A DNA stretch of 64,000 bases from Pithys albifrons albifrons (lineage: Eukaryota > Chordata > Aves > Passeriformes > Thamnophilidae). A program made the translations under genes and the position numbers. Each line of letters begins with the position of its first letter. Within the stretch, counting starts at the first letter, position 1. The stretch covers positions 16,079,001 through 16,143,000 of the forward strand of contig NC_092471.1 of the NCBI RefSeq assembly GCF_047495875.1. Reading direction: 5' to 3'. Shown here in pieces: positions 37,755 through 50,912 of this stretch. Under the pieces are notes generated by a model. It ran no database searches. It had not been told where the DNA came from and was given only the letters and a program-made list of their open reading frames with translations.

Positions 37755-40690
37755 ACCCAGATCTCATGGTATGTTTACAGAGGAATAAGGCTGAGCCAGT
37801 CTTGAACTGAGGACTCTATGGGCAGTTTATTGCACCATTACCACAGTCTGCATCTTGGTCACACCCATTCCTGAAGGCAAGGACTCATTTACTGCAGGAA
37901 AGGAAACAAGAAATAACATTTGTGTAAAAGATCCATTGCATCTTCGGTTATACATTCACACAATTACTCTATCTGGGAATGATGTCTTAGTGTGCGTGGC
38001 TGGGAGCTGCTGTGTACTCTAAAAGGAGAATGTTGAATGTGATGCTTTGTAGGAGTACAACTGAAAGTAATGTATATACAAGATATCTATGAAGCAAATA
38101 TGGTTTTAAGTAGATTAATTGCCATGGGTTTACAGTATTATTATAAACTAGTGGAACTTTCATCCAACAACCAAATATTTATGTTCCTGCAATTTGGTTT
38201 CATGAATTCAGACAAGAACACCCAAATACAAACTTCAACTTAATTTAGCCTGAACAGAAAAACTTTGGAACAGTCTCAGTTTTTCACTGTGGTTGTCACA
38301 CAGGAGTACTAGAAAAATCTCTTGTAGCCTGAAAAATTAGTCCTGGTAATCATGCACACTGCAGCAGTCCCCGGTAACTTTACTGGGAATACCTTTGTGC
38401 TTCATTTGACACAGAAATGCACTTCTGAAGTGAACCTCACAAACACCCCCACTAGAGTGCTCTGTCGCACACTGCAGCATCTCCAAGCATGTGAACTGAC
38501 TCCCTTTCAGCTGAACATAGTGTAGAAATCCACTGCAGCTGCAACACAAACCCAGCCTAGAGCTAATCTGAAAAAAAAACCTAAAACAAAAAACAAAAGA
38601 ACACACCACCCCTCCCGTTAAAAAAAACTCCACACAATCTTAAATGTCCAAGCTATAAACATTTCAGACATCATGCTCTGGGCAGCAGTTGTTTTCCACT
38701 GAGTATCCATTTCCACTGGCTGCAAACAGAGCCCCTACACACAGTGCTCCCACAGGACTCTCTTGTCCATTCTGTGCCACACCAATCAGCTACTACCACA
38801 GAGCCCAGAGAGGCCACTTTCCCAGCGCACACAAACCTTCTCTAGTCTGTGGCACTTTCCTGATGGCCTGCAAAGCCATGACTTTGTGTCTGCTCTGTGA
38901 CACCCAGTGCGCCCCACAGCTGCCGTGCTGGAGTCCCACCACATTCATGGAACTGGGTCCATCTCTGGATACAGCAAGCCCTGCTTGCCTTGATGGTGGG
39001 TGCCCAGCACGTTGCTGCAGTTAGAAGAGTAAAACAAGTTATCCATTCCCGAGGGAAAAGTGCTGTGCAGTGGAGTGACTGGCTGGAGCACAGAGCATCC
39101 CTGAGCAGATAACATAATGGAGGGGGAAAAGAAACAAATCTGGGCTTGCCAAGACAAAGAATCAGTCACAGCATGGGAACAAAGCAATAGGTTTGCTCTA
39201 AGACCTTTAATTCAAGAGTTATTCAAAGTATTCTGTACTGAGCCACAGGCTATGGGATGACCAGTGTATCACAGAGAAGACAGTGTTTTATAGCATATTA
39301 AATATACCACAAGCAGCGTCAGTGTTCAGCAGTAACCTGAAGCCAAACTCACTTTTCAGAAATAATTGCTTCAAGCTATTTATCTAGATTTGCTAACAAA
39401 AACAGTCAAGACAAAACCCTATGAGATAATTTAGTCTCTTTCTTTATCAAGTTTATCCATGCTGATTACAACAAATCCTAATTACTTCAGCTAAGCCATT
39501 CTAATTGAAAGCACAATCCTAGCCTGCTGAGTTAATAAAAGAAAAAATAAATCATATGTCTGTGCAAGAGAAATTTTTTTTAGGACAGCTGAGCAGTATT
39601 GTGTATATTCAGTATTTTTCTGCAGGGCATTAATAGTCATTTATTTGCCATTAAAGAGACAAAACAAAAGTAGAAAATGGGTTAGAAAGCCACAAACACA
39701 TCAGTGTAGACAGAAACTGGCAACTCAATCTTTCTGTTGCCCAAGGATGTTAAAATGGCATAGAAAACATTAAAAACCCATTAAGTATGGGGAAAGAGGA
39801 AAACTAAAAGTGTCAAATAAGACTTATAAGTTCAAACATGCAACCAATACAGGAAACAAAAGGAAGTGCAATAAGGTGTCAATAGCCAATGTGGTTAGAG
39901 AAAATAAATCTGATGCAGTTCAGGGACATAAAGCATTTCAAAACACAATGAGAACAAAAGAAACCTCAAGTCAGAAACAGATTGCTAAATGCAGTTGATA
40001 AAATCCTAAACAAGGAGATAGACTAAGGATAATTGCAGTAGATATTTGTGGATTTTTTTTAAAGGCGCACATACCCAGCCTATTCCATGTGTAATACAAA
40101 GATTACTGTCTGTAACAGAAGGAAGAACCCATTTAGACTCTGCATTTTCCAGCTGGTGCATCTATCAATCTGTAAAACACTATTTAGATAAACAGAGAAG
40201 CATTCCAAACTCCAATGCTTAATAAATTCAACAAACTGCAGAATTCCACAAGTCTCAAAGGACTCCCTGGGTAGTTTCAAGATGTAAAAATGGCAAGATG
40301 GACACCCATGGAGTTACAGTGTGGATAACATGACATTACTCCCACAGAACAGTTACTGTGAATCTCATAACAAAAAAGAATTAGAAGTTAAAATGTAATT
40401 AATGACAGTCAATAGTGTTTCATAGTCTTTCAATGACTTTCTAAGTCTTCTCAAACAAACCTGTAAAGCTGACAAGATTACCCATCTGGTAGAGCAAGCT
40501 ATCTTGACATGTTATATTTTAATTTCTTTGAGTTATTAGATTTAATTCCATATAATGTTGGCACCAGGTGCAGTCTGAGGGGTATCAAGAAGGATTACAG
40601 AGCTCCAGGAGTGGTGATAAGTGCCTCTGGACTGCAAGTTGCCTTTTCATCAATCCTCACATTCAAAGGGAAGGTTTTTGAAAAGGTCAG
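37755..40690. other. Non-repetitive sequence without a supportable gene
   Basis: No gene was recognised. A 111-codon plus-strand frame at 38689-39024 is Cys- and Pro-rich and lies in a locally GC-richer patch, but it shows no domain I can name, and overlapping frames are also open. The rest is ordinary A-rich sequence. Confidence 0.45.
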
Positions 40691-40714
40691 TCCAATCTGA
40701 CGAGTCAACAAATG

Positions 40715-40870
40715 GTTACAGGACATGTGCCACAGCCAGGGGTTCAGCTACTTCTTCACCCAGAGGGTGGGTGGGCACTGGAACAGGCTTGATCAAGAGC
40801 TGTTCAATATTCTTATGAGTGATATAAAATCTTTGCTGAAAAAGTTTGCAGTTAAGACAAAGTTCAGTAG
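40715..40870 (+). mobile_element. Two joined CR1 LINE fragments in non-canonical order
   Basis: One plus-strand open frame (40725-40913) contains FFTQRVGGHWNRL near 40750-40790, resembling the C-terminal R-V-V-R-H-W-N-R-L box of CR1 ORF2. It is followed directly by ELFNILMSDIKSLLKKFAVK, resembling the more N-terminal L-F-N-I-F-I-N-D-L ... L-S-K-F-A-D-D block of the reverse transcriptase. In an intact element the second block comes before the first. The catalytic aspartates are replaced (FAVK for FADD). This is either two old insertions side by side or one rearranged copy. Similarity is weaker than for the other CR1 copies. Confidence 0.55.
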
Positions 40871-40879
40871 CATAAAAAT

Positions 40880-42605
40880 GAAGGAAGGTAATAAACGATA
40901 CAGGACCATCTGAATTGCCTACAGAAAAGTCACAACCCAACTAAAGCCATTTTAACACAGTCAAGCACTGGGTAGGGGTGGCAGGATTAGAGCACACAGA
41001 CACAATAACTGGTTCAGCCTGACCTCAGGGTATGTCTGGAGCACCCTTCATAAAATGGAAAATAACCATTAAAAGCTGGGTAATGACAGTGATTATGGAT
41101 ATAGCACCAGTAAAACGTTAGAAAACCCACTTCCATTCAGACAGTGAGTTACACAAAAGACAGAATAAGACAGAAATTAGTGCAAAGGACAGACAAAAAT
41201 AACCTGGAAAAGTAAACTTCATGACAAGGGGCAAAAATGCTTAAGATGTGATTGCTCTGTAATAATTTCATAATGAAGTAAATCTAATTGCAAGGAATTT
41301 TTCCTTCTGATGCAAATAATAACAAAATCTAAAGGCTAAAAGTTAAGGCTTGCAAAATTCAGACTTAACATTAAGATTTAATTTGCTAATGTAGAAGGTG
41401 ATCAGTGGCACATATAAATGGAAAATGCAGAGGGGGAAACTCTATCAATTCAGATCAGTGAGGCAGTCAGTTCATTTGATTTCATCTTCAGAGATGTGAG
41501 TAAATGAAGCAAAGTGGTGTTTGACTTGGAATCCTGAATACAGACTTTGCATGGAAGGAAAGACACCAAACAGCAGGAGACAGAAAGGTGAATGGACAAG
41601 TCTCTGCATTACAATTTTATAAAGTTCTGCTCATTTTGTAAAACGTTGCACCTATTGGTATTTTCAGCAGCAGCACCAGAACTCGCTATCACAGACACAT
41701 AAACATTTGGTGGGTTTTATGTTGCTCTAAAAAGGATAATCACAGCTGAGAGAAACAACCATATAACATCTGATCCCTTAAAAGAAAAAAAAAAATTGAG
41801 CACTTAACTTAGATACAAACGAATCGCTGTAGAAATGCTGCCACCCAGCTGTAAAAAAGCACAGCAAGAGCCTCAGCTCCTACTGCAGCTCCACTAAGTG
41901 GAAAGCTACTAAAGTTCACTGACTTTCTGGTTATTTGAGCCTTTGCTAAGCATAGCAGTAAAAATTCAGTAAAAATAAACTCTGCCAAACAAAGGTAAGC
42001 ATATGTGTTTACTCACAATACACAAACTACATAAACCCACAGCCTCTGGGAAAACTTCTGAATACACTTAAAATGCACATCTGATGTATTTTATTTTATG
42101 CAATAAAACGCCTTTCTCATCCAGGCACTATATCAAAAAAGTAATCTTTAAAAGCTGATGTAATTTGCATAGTGGGAATGTACCTCGTTTGAGATAGATG
42201 AAAAGGTCCTTTTTAATGGGGAGAAAAACAAAAAGAAAGCTCAGACGCAAGTTTCAGATATGCAATAATATTTAGCACATGGCAAAACCAATTTCATTAG
42301 CATTATTTCAAAACCTCTATTGAGAGGATAATTTCCAGATGAAATTAATAACTCACAGATGACTACGAATGCCTAAGTAGTGATTGGAGAGCCAGATGTT
42401 TTACTTCCATGTCATTCCTAGGTAATTTAGAGAACAAACAACTAAGCCTCTAACACATTTCAGTACCAAATCTGAATTGCTGTATCCAAACCCAGCATTT
42501 AAATCCGGGAAGACTTTTTTTTGTGCCCTTGACTCATTTAAAATAAACATCAGAAGTCAACAAATGAACAGCAAAACCAGAATCTTAAGTTACTTCACAC
42601 TGCTG
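40880..42605. other. Non-repetitive sequence without a supportable gene
   Basis: Nothing recognisable apart from A-rich runs, for example 41780-41793. No open frame of note. Confidence 0.45.
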
Positions 42606-42611
42606 AGTAAA

Positions 42612-42740
42612 TCATAGAATGGCCTGGGTCAGAAAGGACCTTAAAGATCATCTTGTTCCAACCCTCCTGCCACAGGCAGGGACATCTCCAGCAGACCAGG
42701 GTGCTTAAAGCTCCATCCAGCCTGACCCTAATCCAAATAG
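42612..42740 (-). mobile_element. CR1 LINE 3' end
   Basis: The plus strand begins ATCATAGAATGGCCTGGGTC and continues with AAAGGACCTTAAAGATCATC and then a TTCCAACCCTCCTGCCACAGG block. This is the reverse complement of the CR1 3' terminus, so the element points left. The recognisable part runs through the block that in CR1 encodes the end of ORF2 and the short 3' UTR, to about 42740. The 5' part is missing. The terminal motif is well kept, so this is probably one of the younger copies in the window. Confidence 0.88.
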
Positions 42741-42764
42741 AGAAGTGACAGAGGCACTAGTCCA

Positions 42765-43910
42765 GCCACAGAAATGTACTAAAGTGTAGAAGATATTAAG
42801 ATAATAAAAGAGGGATTAAAGACAACCTTTTTACAGTCCACACACAAGACCTCTTCTGGAACAGCAAACATCAATCTGTTCATTTTAGCAAAAGCTTGCC
42901 ATGTAAACTCAATACACTTCCCCTCTAAATTGATTGGGGGACAAGCACAAGGAAGGAAATGCAGCAGTTAAGAAGTGTTCTGATAATGTACTGCATGAAG
43001 ACAACTGTGCAAATACAGACTGATCAGATTTACCCTAAAAGTTGCAGAGTTCCCCAACCATCTGCAGTGAAGCTGCCAGAAGACCAAAGAGCTCCACCAC
43101 AGCAACACAGCAGTTTTGCAGACACATGAGAACTGCTGCAGAAGGTTTCCCTAACTAATCCAAGAAATCTCATCTGGTCTAGTATTCCTGCAACACTAAT
43201 TTAATGAGAAATAACCTATTAGTGCACAAGTCCTTGCTCCTCTTCAGGCTCTTCAACAGATTGCAGGCACCAAGTGGAAAGCTCTGCAGACCCATCACAT
43301 TCAACCTGCTCTGAGTGTCTGCATTCACACACCAACAATTACAGCTGAACCAGAGAACCAGGAGCATGTTGTATTTCCTTCCTCACCATCCACAAACTCC
43401 TTGAAAAATCCTTCACTCGCACAGAAAAATATATGATTACTAAGAAAGAAAGTATAGGGGGTTGTATAAGCCAGCAGTTTAATATCTCATTTCTTTATTC
43501 TAAAAGAAAGCAAAAAGAATAAATGCAATCCTGGAAGTCATTCACACAATAATTCAAAGGGGTCAGGTTTCAACCACAGTTCCCTACATGTCATGCCTAT
43601 ATCATGAAATTCTTATTTTGCATGGTCACTGCAATTTTATCTTCATACAGGAGCTTATGCTCCTTTCTGCTAGAAGTCTTCCGATGGCAATGCTCATTAA
43701 CTGGTAACTGATAAAGTTCCACTGCTTCCTAACAAGTGGGAATAATTAGCAGTAAGACAATAGGCTCATGTCACTCATGAACATAAAGGGCTGTTTGTAA
43801 ATCTAAGGAGAGATGATTAAACACAGTAACAGAGGATTATTGAAGTTATTAGTGCATCAACTCAAATGCTACCTTTCACAGGAGAGTTTAGGCCCATGGT
43901 TGTATCCAGG
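42765..43910. other. Non-repetitive sequence without a supportable gene
   Basis: No gene or repeat was recognised in this interval between two leftward CR1 copies. Confidence 0.45.
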
Positions 43911-43914
43911 CAGC

Positions 43915-44335
43915 ATCAAAGAATGGCTGAGGTACCTCTAGATCTTCTGCAGAGAGCAGGATCAGCCAGAGCAATTGGGTCATGACTCTTTTCAAGTGAG
44001 TTTTGAACAGCTCCAAGGATGGAGACTCCACAGACTCTTTGGGCTACCAGCTCCTGTGTTCAATTACCCTCACAGAAAAAAAAAAACCTTATGTTTGATT
44101 TCCTGTATTTCAGTTTGTGCTTATTGCCTCTTGTTTCATTATTTATTGCCTCACTGTACACCAGTGAGAAGAGTCTGACTATCATCATCTCCCACCATCA
44201 GGCATTCATTATGCACATGGATAAGATCCCTCCAAGCCTCCTCTTTTCCAGGCTGAACAGGCCCAGCTCTCTCAGCCTCTGTGTATGCAAGATGCTTCAA
44301 TCCCTTCACCTCCATGGCCCTTCACTAATCACACC
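43915..44335 (-). mobile_element. CR1 LINE 3' region
   Basis: The plus strand shows the reverse complement of the CR1 3' end. GAATGGCTGAGGTACCTCTA starts at 43921. It is followed by the block around GGATGGAGACTCCACAGACT, by a TTTCAGTTTGTGCTTATTGCC block, by CAGGCTGAACAGGCCCAGCTC near 44251 and by a CCATGGCCCTTC block near 44310. All are in the order expected for a leftward element, covering the end of ORF2 and the 3' UTR. A poly-A interruption near 44079-44089 and many substitutions show that the copy is old and dead. It borders directly on a reverse-transcriptase fragment in the same orientation. Confidence 0.88.
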
Positions 44336-44339
44336 AGTC

Positions 44340-44510
44340 ACTCCTCTCAATTTCATATCCCTAGAAAACTTGCTGAAGGGGCGCTCTGTCATATAATCCA
44401 CATCAGGAATGAACAACTCTACTGGCCCTATCACTGACCCCTGGGTACACACTGGTAACTGGGCTCCAGCTGGACATTCTGCTGCTCATCACAACTCTTT
44501 CAGCACAGCA
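44340..44510 (-). mobile_element. CR1 LINE fragment (reverse-transcriptase relic)
   Basis: On the minus strand 44501-44439 translates to ERVVMSSRMSSWSPVTSVYP, matching the CR1 reverse-transcriptase block R-V-V-V-N-x-x-x-S-S-W-x-P-V-T-S-G-V-P. The nucleotide match continues towards 44345 through the segment that encodes the F-A-D-D-T-K-L box in intact elements. A frameshift falls just after the V-P-Q-G position. The fragment lies immediately 5' (in element terms) of the 3' region at 43915-44335, so roughly 500 bases of ORF2 that normally separate them are absent. The simplest reading is one leftward copy with an internal deletion. Confidence 0.72.
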
Positions 44511-47290
44511 GTTCAGCCTGTGCTGTGAACCACTTTGCCCTTTGAAAGGCACAAAATTTTCAGCAAGGCAGATGACAAGTTTCACCTTTTTGTACAGTAG
44601 CCTCGCAACTGCTGAATCAAGGTAGCACCACTAATTACTGTTCTGCTGACACTCCAATTGCTTCCCATCAGTTAAGAAGCAACTCATAAGAATCAGACAG
44701 TTGTTCTTGCATAAAAACTTGAATTATCTATTTCACCAAAACAGCAAGTATTTATAACTAGGGATAGCTTCTGTCCCATGAACATAATTAGCCCCAACAC
44801 AGCAGTTCAGTGCAGGATCAGTGGGATATTACAAATTGTACTCATACACAACACTTAGAAGAGAGATGCTGCTCCTCAGAATCTGTGTCATTCCTCTGGT
44901 CCCAACAACACCCCAAGGAACAGTAAGAAGTCACACAGCAGCTTTCTATGGACAGGAAGGTGCATGATTTCCAGTAAGCTCTCACAAGCCACACCACAGG
45001 CCACATATTTTAAGCAACACTTCAAAAAAAGATGAGCTTTGCCCAGTTCCAGAACCATATATTTGATCCACAAAAATCCCATAATAGAAACATATTTAAT
45101 AATCTAAATACATGGATTCTAACCATAGGGTGCTGCTCAACTATTTGCCCACACAAAATTCAAGTTACTCAACAGAGTCCTCCTATATGCACCTACAACC
45201 TCAAGTTTCCATATATATGAAGCAGAAAAACTCAGCCACAGAAAACAAGGCAGTACAAAATACACAGGTACAATTACAAGAATGTTTCAGATAATAGCCA
45301 AAAAGTTTGTTGATTTTTTTTAAACCAAAGCTGCGTTGCAATTTGATCCATTTTCTGAACTTGTTTTCATTATAACTGATGCTGTTTAGCCAAAGGAAAT
45401 AAAGGTCAAGTGACATATGGTCCTACATGGCACAATCCAAACAAGCTAGAAGGCAAGTTCTTTTCCACAATTCTGTTTACAAATAACATGTTTTTCATTT
45501 CATTCGTTGTTCCTATTTCCTTTGACACATGCAATGGCTATAACTACTACCAGCTATGTTGAGACAGAGTTTCAGCTGTTCCCACAAAGCCAGAGTCCTA
45601 GAGATCTGCATTATATGCAAGCTTAAAGTTAAGGCAGAATTATGGGTTTTAGTAGCCCTGTAGTACAGTGTCTTCATCTATTTAAGGAATAACAGCCCTC
45701 CAGCACACTGATCAAAAAGCACCACATTATGCTTCTACTGAAGTTGTTTGATTAAATCAAAAGATATCTAATAGCAGTTGAAAAAAGAACCATCCACTGC
45801 CCACGGGGTATAGCATTACTTGGAGCTATGACAGAGCACCGCAGGATCTTCTACAGCACACACCTGGCAGCTCAAAGCATTACAATCTATGTAATCAAAT
45901 TAATCCAGCCCTTTGTACAACATCTCAAAGCTTCTAAAACAGCCTAACGCAAAGAAATCCCATGAAAATATTCTTTCCACTTACATTTAAGAGCTAACTG
46001 CCCTATTATACTTAGTCTGTCACAACTTTCAGGCCAATAATCACAAATCTTTCATTGAGATGTTTTTCAAATTTTCATTTACATGAGCAGCAACAAACAA
46101 AAGAATCCATCTGTTTCTACCTACCATTCTGTTCTCAAATTCTGCAATTGTGGGGCATAATTTTTATTCCTTGTTATTTCACTAATAGTTCTACCAGATA
46201 TGTACAAAGATATTTTGCATAACAGCTAGATAATTTCAATGTTAGACTCCCACTGCTGCCTATTAATTATTTTCTGCTGTTCTCATTGAGAAAGCTGGAG
46301 TTGTTAGAATGCACAAAAATACACTGTAGATTTCAGACTGATTTCTTCAGCACAAAATTTGGTATCAACACATTCCTATTAGAAAAATATTAGCCACATT
46401 TGAATAAAGAAAAAAAATGAAAGTCCACATCCTTAGCATTGTATAAAAATCCTGGCAAAGCATCTTGATGTGTTCTTAACACAGGTGGTGCATCTGCCAG
46501 GAGAGGAGGGTGTAATCCCAAACAGCTTCAGGAGTGAAATAACATTCCTGTAACACAAACTATCTTTACTGACACTGCCACAGTATGAGAAGCAAAAGCC
46601 ACAAACAGCAAATATATCTCTTTTTATTAAATGGAATAGAGAATACCTCACTCCTGTGCAGCTGGCCAGATCTTGGGAGCCAAGGGCCCTTTGGAAGTAC
46701 CTGAATTAAGAAACAATGAAACCCAATAGAATAGAACAAAATCCTTCCTTTAATTCAGCACTGGGAACATGTGGGATAAGTCCACCAAAGACAAGTTCAA
46801 TGAGAATTTTGCATTTCCAGGTTTGTATACTTAGTTACAACTGATAACCCTCTCCCCAAAGTTAAGCGGTGTTTTAGGATGACTTAACAGATCTAATGGG
46901 CTGCTTTATCTCTGTAGCCCTATATTTTCTTTTTACTAAACAATGTTACAGCTTCAAGCCTCATCCTAGACAGGTTTTATGATTTATTTCTTACAGTTTA
47001 GCTTTTAATCTAAACAAGGGTTTAGTTTATTTCTTAAAAGTTCAGTTTACAGCTACAGGGTTAAATTCCTCTTTGTCTACAGCTATGCATGGTTAAGATA
47101 GCTTGATAAACTAAGGTACAAGCTAAAATCAAGATTAATATAAAATACAAAGTCAGTACAAATCTGATTAAAATTAGTAAAGACCATTATGATTTTATAG
47201 AGAAGGGATAAAATCCATTTTCTTGAGGGGTCCCTGTATCATACCTGAAAACAGAAAAAAAAATATTTTGAGGAATAAAGCAACAAATTT

Positions 47291-47353
47291 TCCTGTCTGA
47301 GCCTTCAGATACCACTGCCATGGTCACACTCACACCACCCCAGACTGTCACTG
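47291..47353 (+). repeat. Short dispersed repeat, copy 1
   Basis: TCCTGTCTGA at 47291 and a 29-base block at 47325-47353 (CACACTCACACC...GACTGTCACTG) recur in the same order at 53790-53840. The 29-base block differs at one position, and the spacing differs by 12 bases. A chance match of this length in 64 kb is very unlikely, so the two loci probably share a dispersed repeat that I cannot name. Confidence 0.6.
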
Positions 47354-50300
47354 ACTTCATTTATCAGTGTTATCCCTATTCCTTTTTTGATTGAATAGGT
47401 TTTGTCATGGTGGTCTGCCTGTGAAATGGATGAGGTCTATGAATATATATGTATGCTAATCTTTTTTAAACAGCAGCAGCTTCTAGTCTTGAAGACTGAT
47501 CATTGTAATCAGAGAACATGCATGTTTGCAGACAGCAAAAGCAGTTCACTAATAAAGTAGTATCTGCAGTTTTTAAATATTTAAATGCAGTTTTAAAAGC
47601 AATTAAGGGCTGAGATGTAACTGAGCTATAAAAGCCAGATATTTCATGGCACACATGCCCTTGAAGGACAGGTACAACTTCATGGCATTACTAGTTGTGC
47701 AGAATTAAGTCATTGGATAAAAAATAAGCATATAAGTAGATTTAAAACATGTCTGTCAATAACAAATAAATAATTCATCGCCTAAAATCAGCATGGCCAA
47801 AAGCAGCTGAGAGATGAGACCATGCAGCACAGTGTAGACACATTCTTGGTATCCACTCTGTGCAGAAGTGACTGCTTGGACCAGAAGAATGTTTTTTTAA
47901 TTGATTGTCTCTCTTCCCACTGTAAAACTCCCACTTTTTAATTAGGCATCTAAGCTAGCCAGAGCCTTTGTATTTGTTTTTCTGTCACAGAGTGAGGAAG
48001 TGCATTAAGCAGCAACACCTCCTAGACAACATCTGCTGAATAATCATGGTCCTGTGCTGTACACTACAATCTTCCCATCCTCCTGCCTTCCTGCCAGCAC
48101 ACCTACAGGCTGAACTGAACTCAAGCCCAGCAAGTCACTTCAGGATGAAGCTGCAGCAAACACACTTGGCCGAGTCACCACATTGCCCTTCATCCACACA
48201 GCCCCCAGGGCGCTGCTGTCAGAGGCTCAGAAAGCACCTGTGAGCCTGGGGAGCAGCTCAGAATCTGTTTGTCCTCTGCCAAAACGCTGTGAAAGGACAT
48301 CACACAACAAGATTTACTGTCACCAAAGCAACTCTTCAGCTGTTTTCAGCTGTGCTTAAAGGGAGAGGAATTATGCAGTTCCAAGCAGTGTTATTCTATG
48401 TTGGGACTTCAAAAAATTACTGGGAATGAGACAGATATTGGCATCTCCCACAGCTGCTGTTTCCCAGATGTGGTTGACAATCTTTAACTGCCTGTTTTAA
48501 GAGTAACTGAAGCACTTGCAAGGCACTTAAATTTTCACATTTTTCTCCCAGCCCCCACTGAAGAGTTCAGTTCAGCTCTGATTCAAAGATCATGAGAGAG
48601 CATTTTAGCTCACAGATTGCCGACAGAACTGGCTGTCACAATAAAGAGCTGCAGAACTTTCCAGACCTTAAGAATCAGCCCCCACTATTGCAGGCATCAT
48701 ATCATACCCTCCTTTCCATGAACTATTCAAATACTGTCTCAAAGTCAGTCAACATTTGTATCTCCATGGCCTTTAGTAGAAGCCTTTCCCAGACCTTCTT
48801 GGGGTAATCTATTTTTGGGCTAATTATTAATGGATTTAATTACACCCTGTTTATTTGTATCCACCTGTGCTTGTCAAAATACTGTCTTCCAATGTGACTG
48901 GTTCTTTCTTCTCTCTCTGGTACTTAACTCCTTGATGTACCAAAGAAACCACTTATACTCCTCACTTTTGGGAGGTTTTTTGGCAAGTTTTACAAGCCAA
49001 GATTTTCCAGCACCTTTTGAAGTAGGCAATCCATTCCCTTAGTCATCTTTCTCTGTACCTGTTAGAGTTCATTATCTTTGTGTGCTGAATAGAGGAATAC
49101 CCTACATTAAGGACTCCACTGAAACTACTGCTTCCTCACATAGCCACTTCATGTTAAGAAACTTTATTCTTAATAAATTCACCCAGACCTCACTATCCTG
49201 TTCAGGACATCACTTGGAAAGTTTCCACAGGTGTAAGGAGCAGTTAGGCAGCCTGTGCTCTCTGCTTATCAAATGTGCCTCAGGCACATATCATGCTAAA
49301 TGGAAATGGAGTTATGCACAAGGCTAGTGCAAAGAACATGCTCTAATGCTTTGATGAATAATCAATGGCCTTAATTTTACAACAGGTGAGTCAAAGATCT
49401 GCACATGAGCACCTCGCTCAGGTCACAGCCTATTTGGTTGCTACCATTAACACTGAGTAAGCATGTTTTAAATAAAAAAATGAAAATTGGCACCAGTTCT
49501 GTCCCAATTACAGCCTATTATGCTTGATGAATGTTTAACTAGCAGGTTTTCCAGCTGCAATGTTGCTCTGCTGTATTTGCTGTTGCAGTGAGTCTCAGGG
49601 GATTTACCAGAGATGTACAAGTGTTCAGGTAGAATGCAGGGTGAGTTCACTGTGCTGGGCAGGGGGGCATGTTTTTTAAAAGGAAAGGGATAAAGGAAGA
49701 TGAAGAGTGGCACTAACTGGGCCTAGCAAAAGTACAACAAAGAAGAAGAAACAATAAAGTTACACTGAGAAATTTCCTACCTGTGCAAAGCCAGCCCCCT
49801 CCTGCCATTCTCACAGATACAGATGGATGCTGACTACTGGCACCTCAGCATTCAAACTGCATGCAACCTCAGTGCACACAAACTAAGCTGACACATCCAC
49901 TGGTAGCTGGCCCATCGGATCACTTTCCCTAGAGACTGATGTTGGGTCACTCGTACTTTTTATTTCCTGAAAGAGCTCTATATTGTTTTTCTCTTGCCTG
50001 TATGATTTACAGGCTTTAAATGAAACCCTGTAAAATAACTCATTCTTCAGGTGACATGTAGTACAAAAATTTTCACAGAGAGAACTGGGTCCCCAAAGAG
50101 AAGAGTATTCCAAGCTGGCAAAACTGCTTATTATACAAGAGAGTTATAGTCCTTTTTATAAGAGATGTCTTGTGTTGAAACACACATTAGCCTTATGCAC
50201 AGAAAGAGAACATTTTTCTCCACTGAAACTACCTGGAATGATACCCAAACCAGAAGCTGTCCCTTAACTTCTTACTGACACCACAGATTAGGTAACTGCT

Positions 50301-50817
50301 TTCCTTCCTCAGCTTTTTTCAGACTCCTGTTAATGGGAGTTAGAAATAACTTACTTTTGAACATAGACTGATCAACAGAAAAGTGTCATCACCATGTAGA
50401 TAAAAGACACAACTGCACTGACAACTTTCTCACTTTTTCCCCACATGGTACACAACAAGGTGCCTAAACAGGCTCATGGGCACAGCACTCCATCTTTCAC
50501 ACCAACAAGGCATGTGCTTCCCAGAATAACCCAACACAGCTTTTACAAGAACCACACTCCAACCTAAGATTATATTCCTCAGTTCCTCACTTCACTCTGT
50601 GTTCTCCAGGTGTGGAGAGAGGCTTAGGGACATACAAAGGTCCTGGAGAGAATCTGCCCTTCTCTGTAAGGCAGCATCCAAGAGGATAAGACAGAGCAGT
50701 AAAGAGATGTCACAAGGACTGGCTACAGACCAATTTCTGTTGAGCAATGAAGACATAGGGGTATTTATGCCTTAAAGGACAGCAGAGGACTTTTGTTGTT
50801 CCTTGGGGTTTAGTTAA

Positions 50818-50912
50818 CCCCCTCCCCCCCCCGCTTTTTTTGGAAGAAGACTTCTTATAACCTGGTTATAGAACTTGCTGCCTTAGGTTAGCAGGGGAGA
50901 GAGAGAGAGACT
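50818..50912 (+). repeat. C-rich run and (GA)n microsatellite
   Basis: A C5-T-C9 run lies at 50818-50832 and a short GA repeat at about 50896-50911. Both are simple low-complexity sequence and likely variable in length. Confidence 0.8.

Noticed and set aside
38689..39024. 111-codon Cys/Pro-rich frame
   Set aside because: It lies in a locally GC-richer patch where stops are rarer; no domain or gene signals support it.
43975..44396. Overlapping frames of 67 and 125 codons on the plus strand
   Set aside because: They are antisense readings of the leftward CR1 copy.
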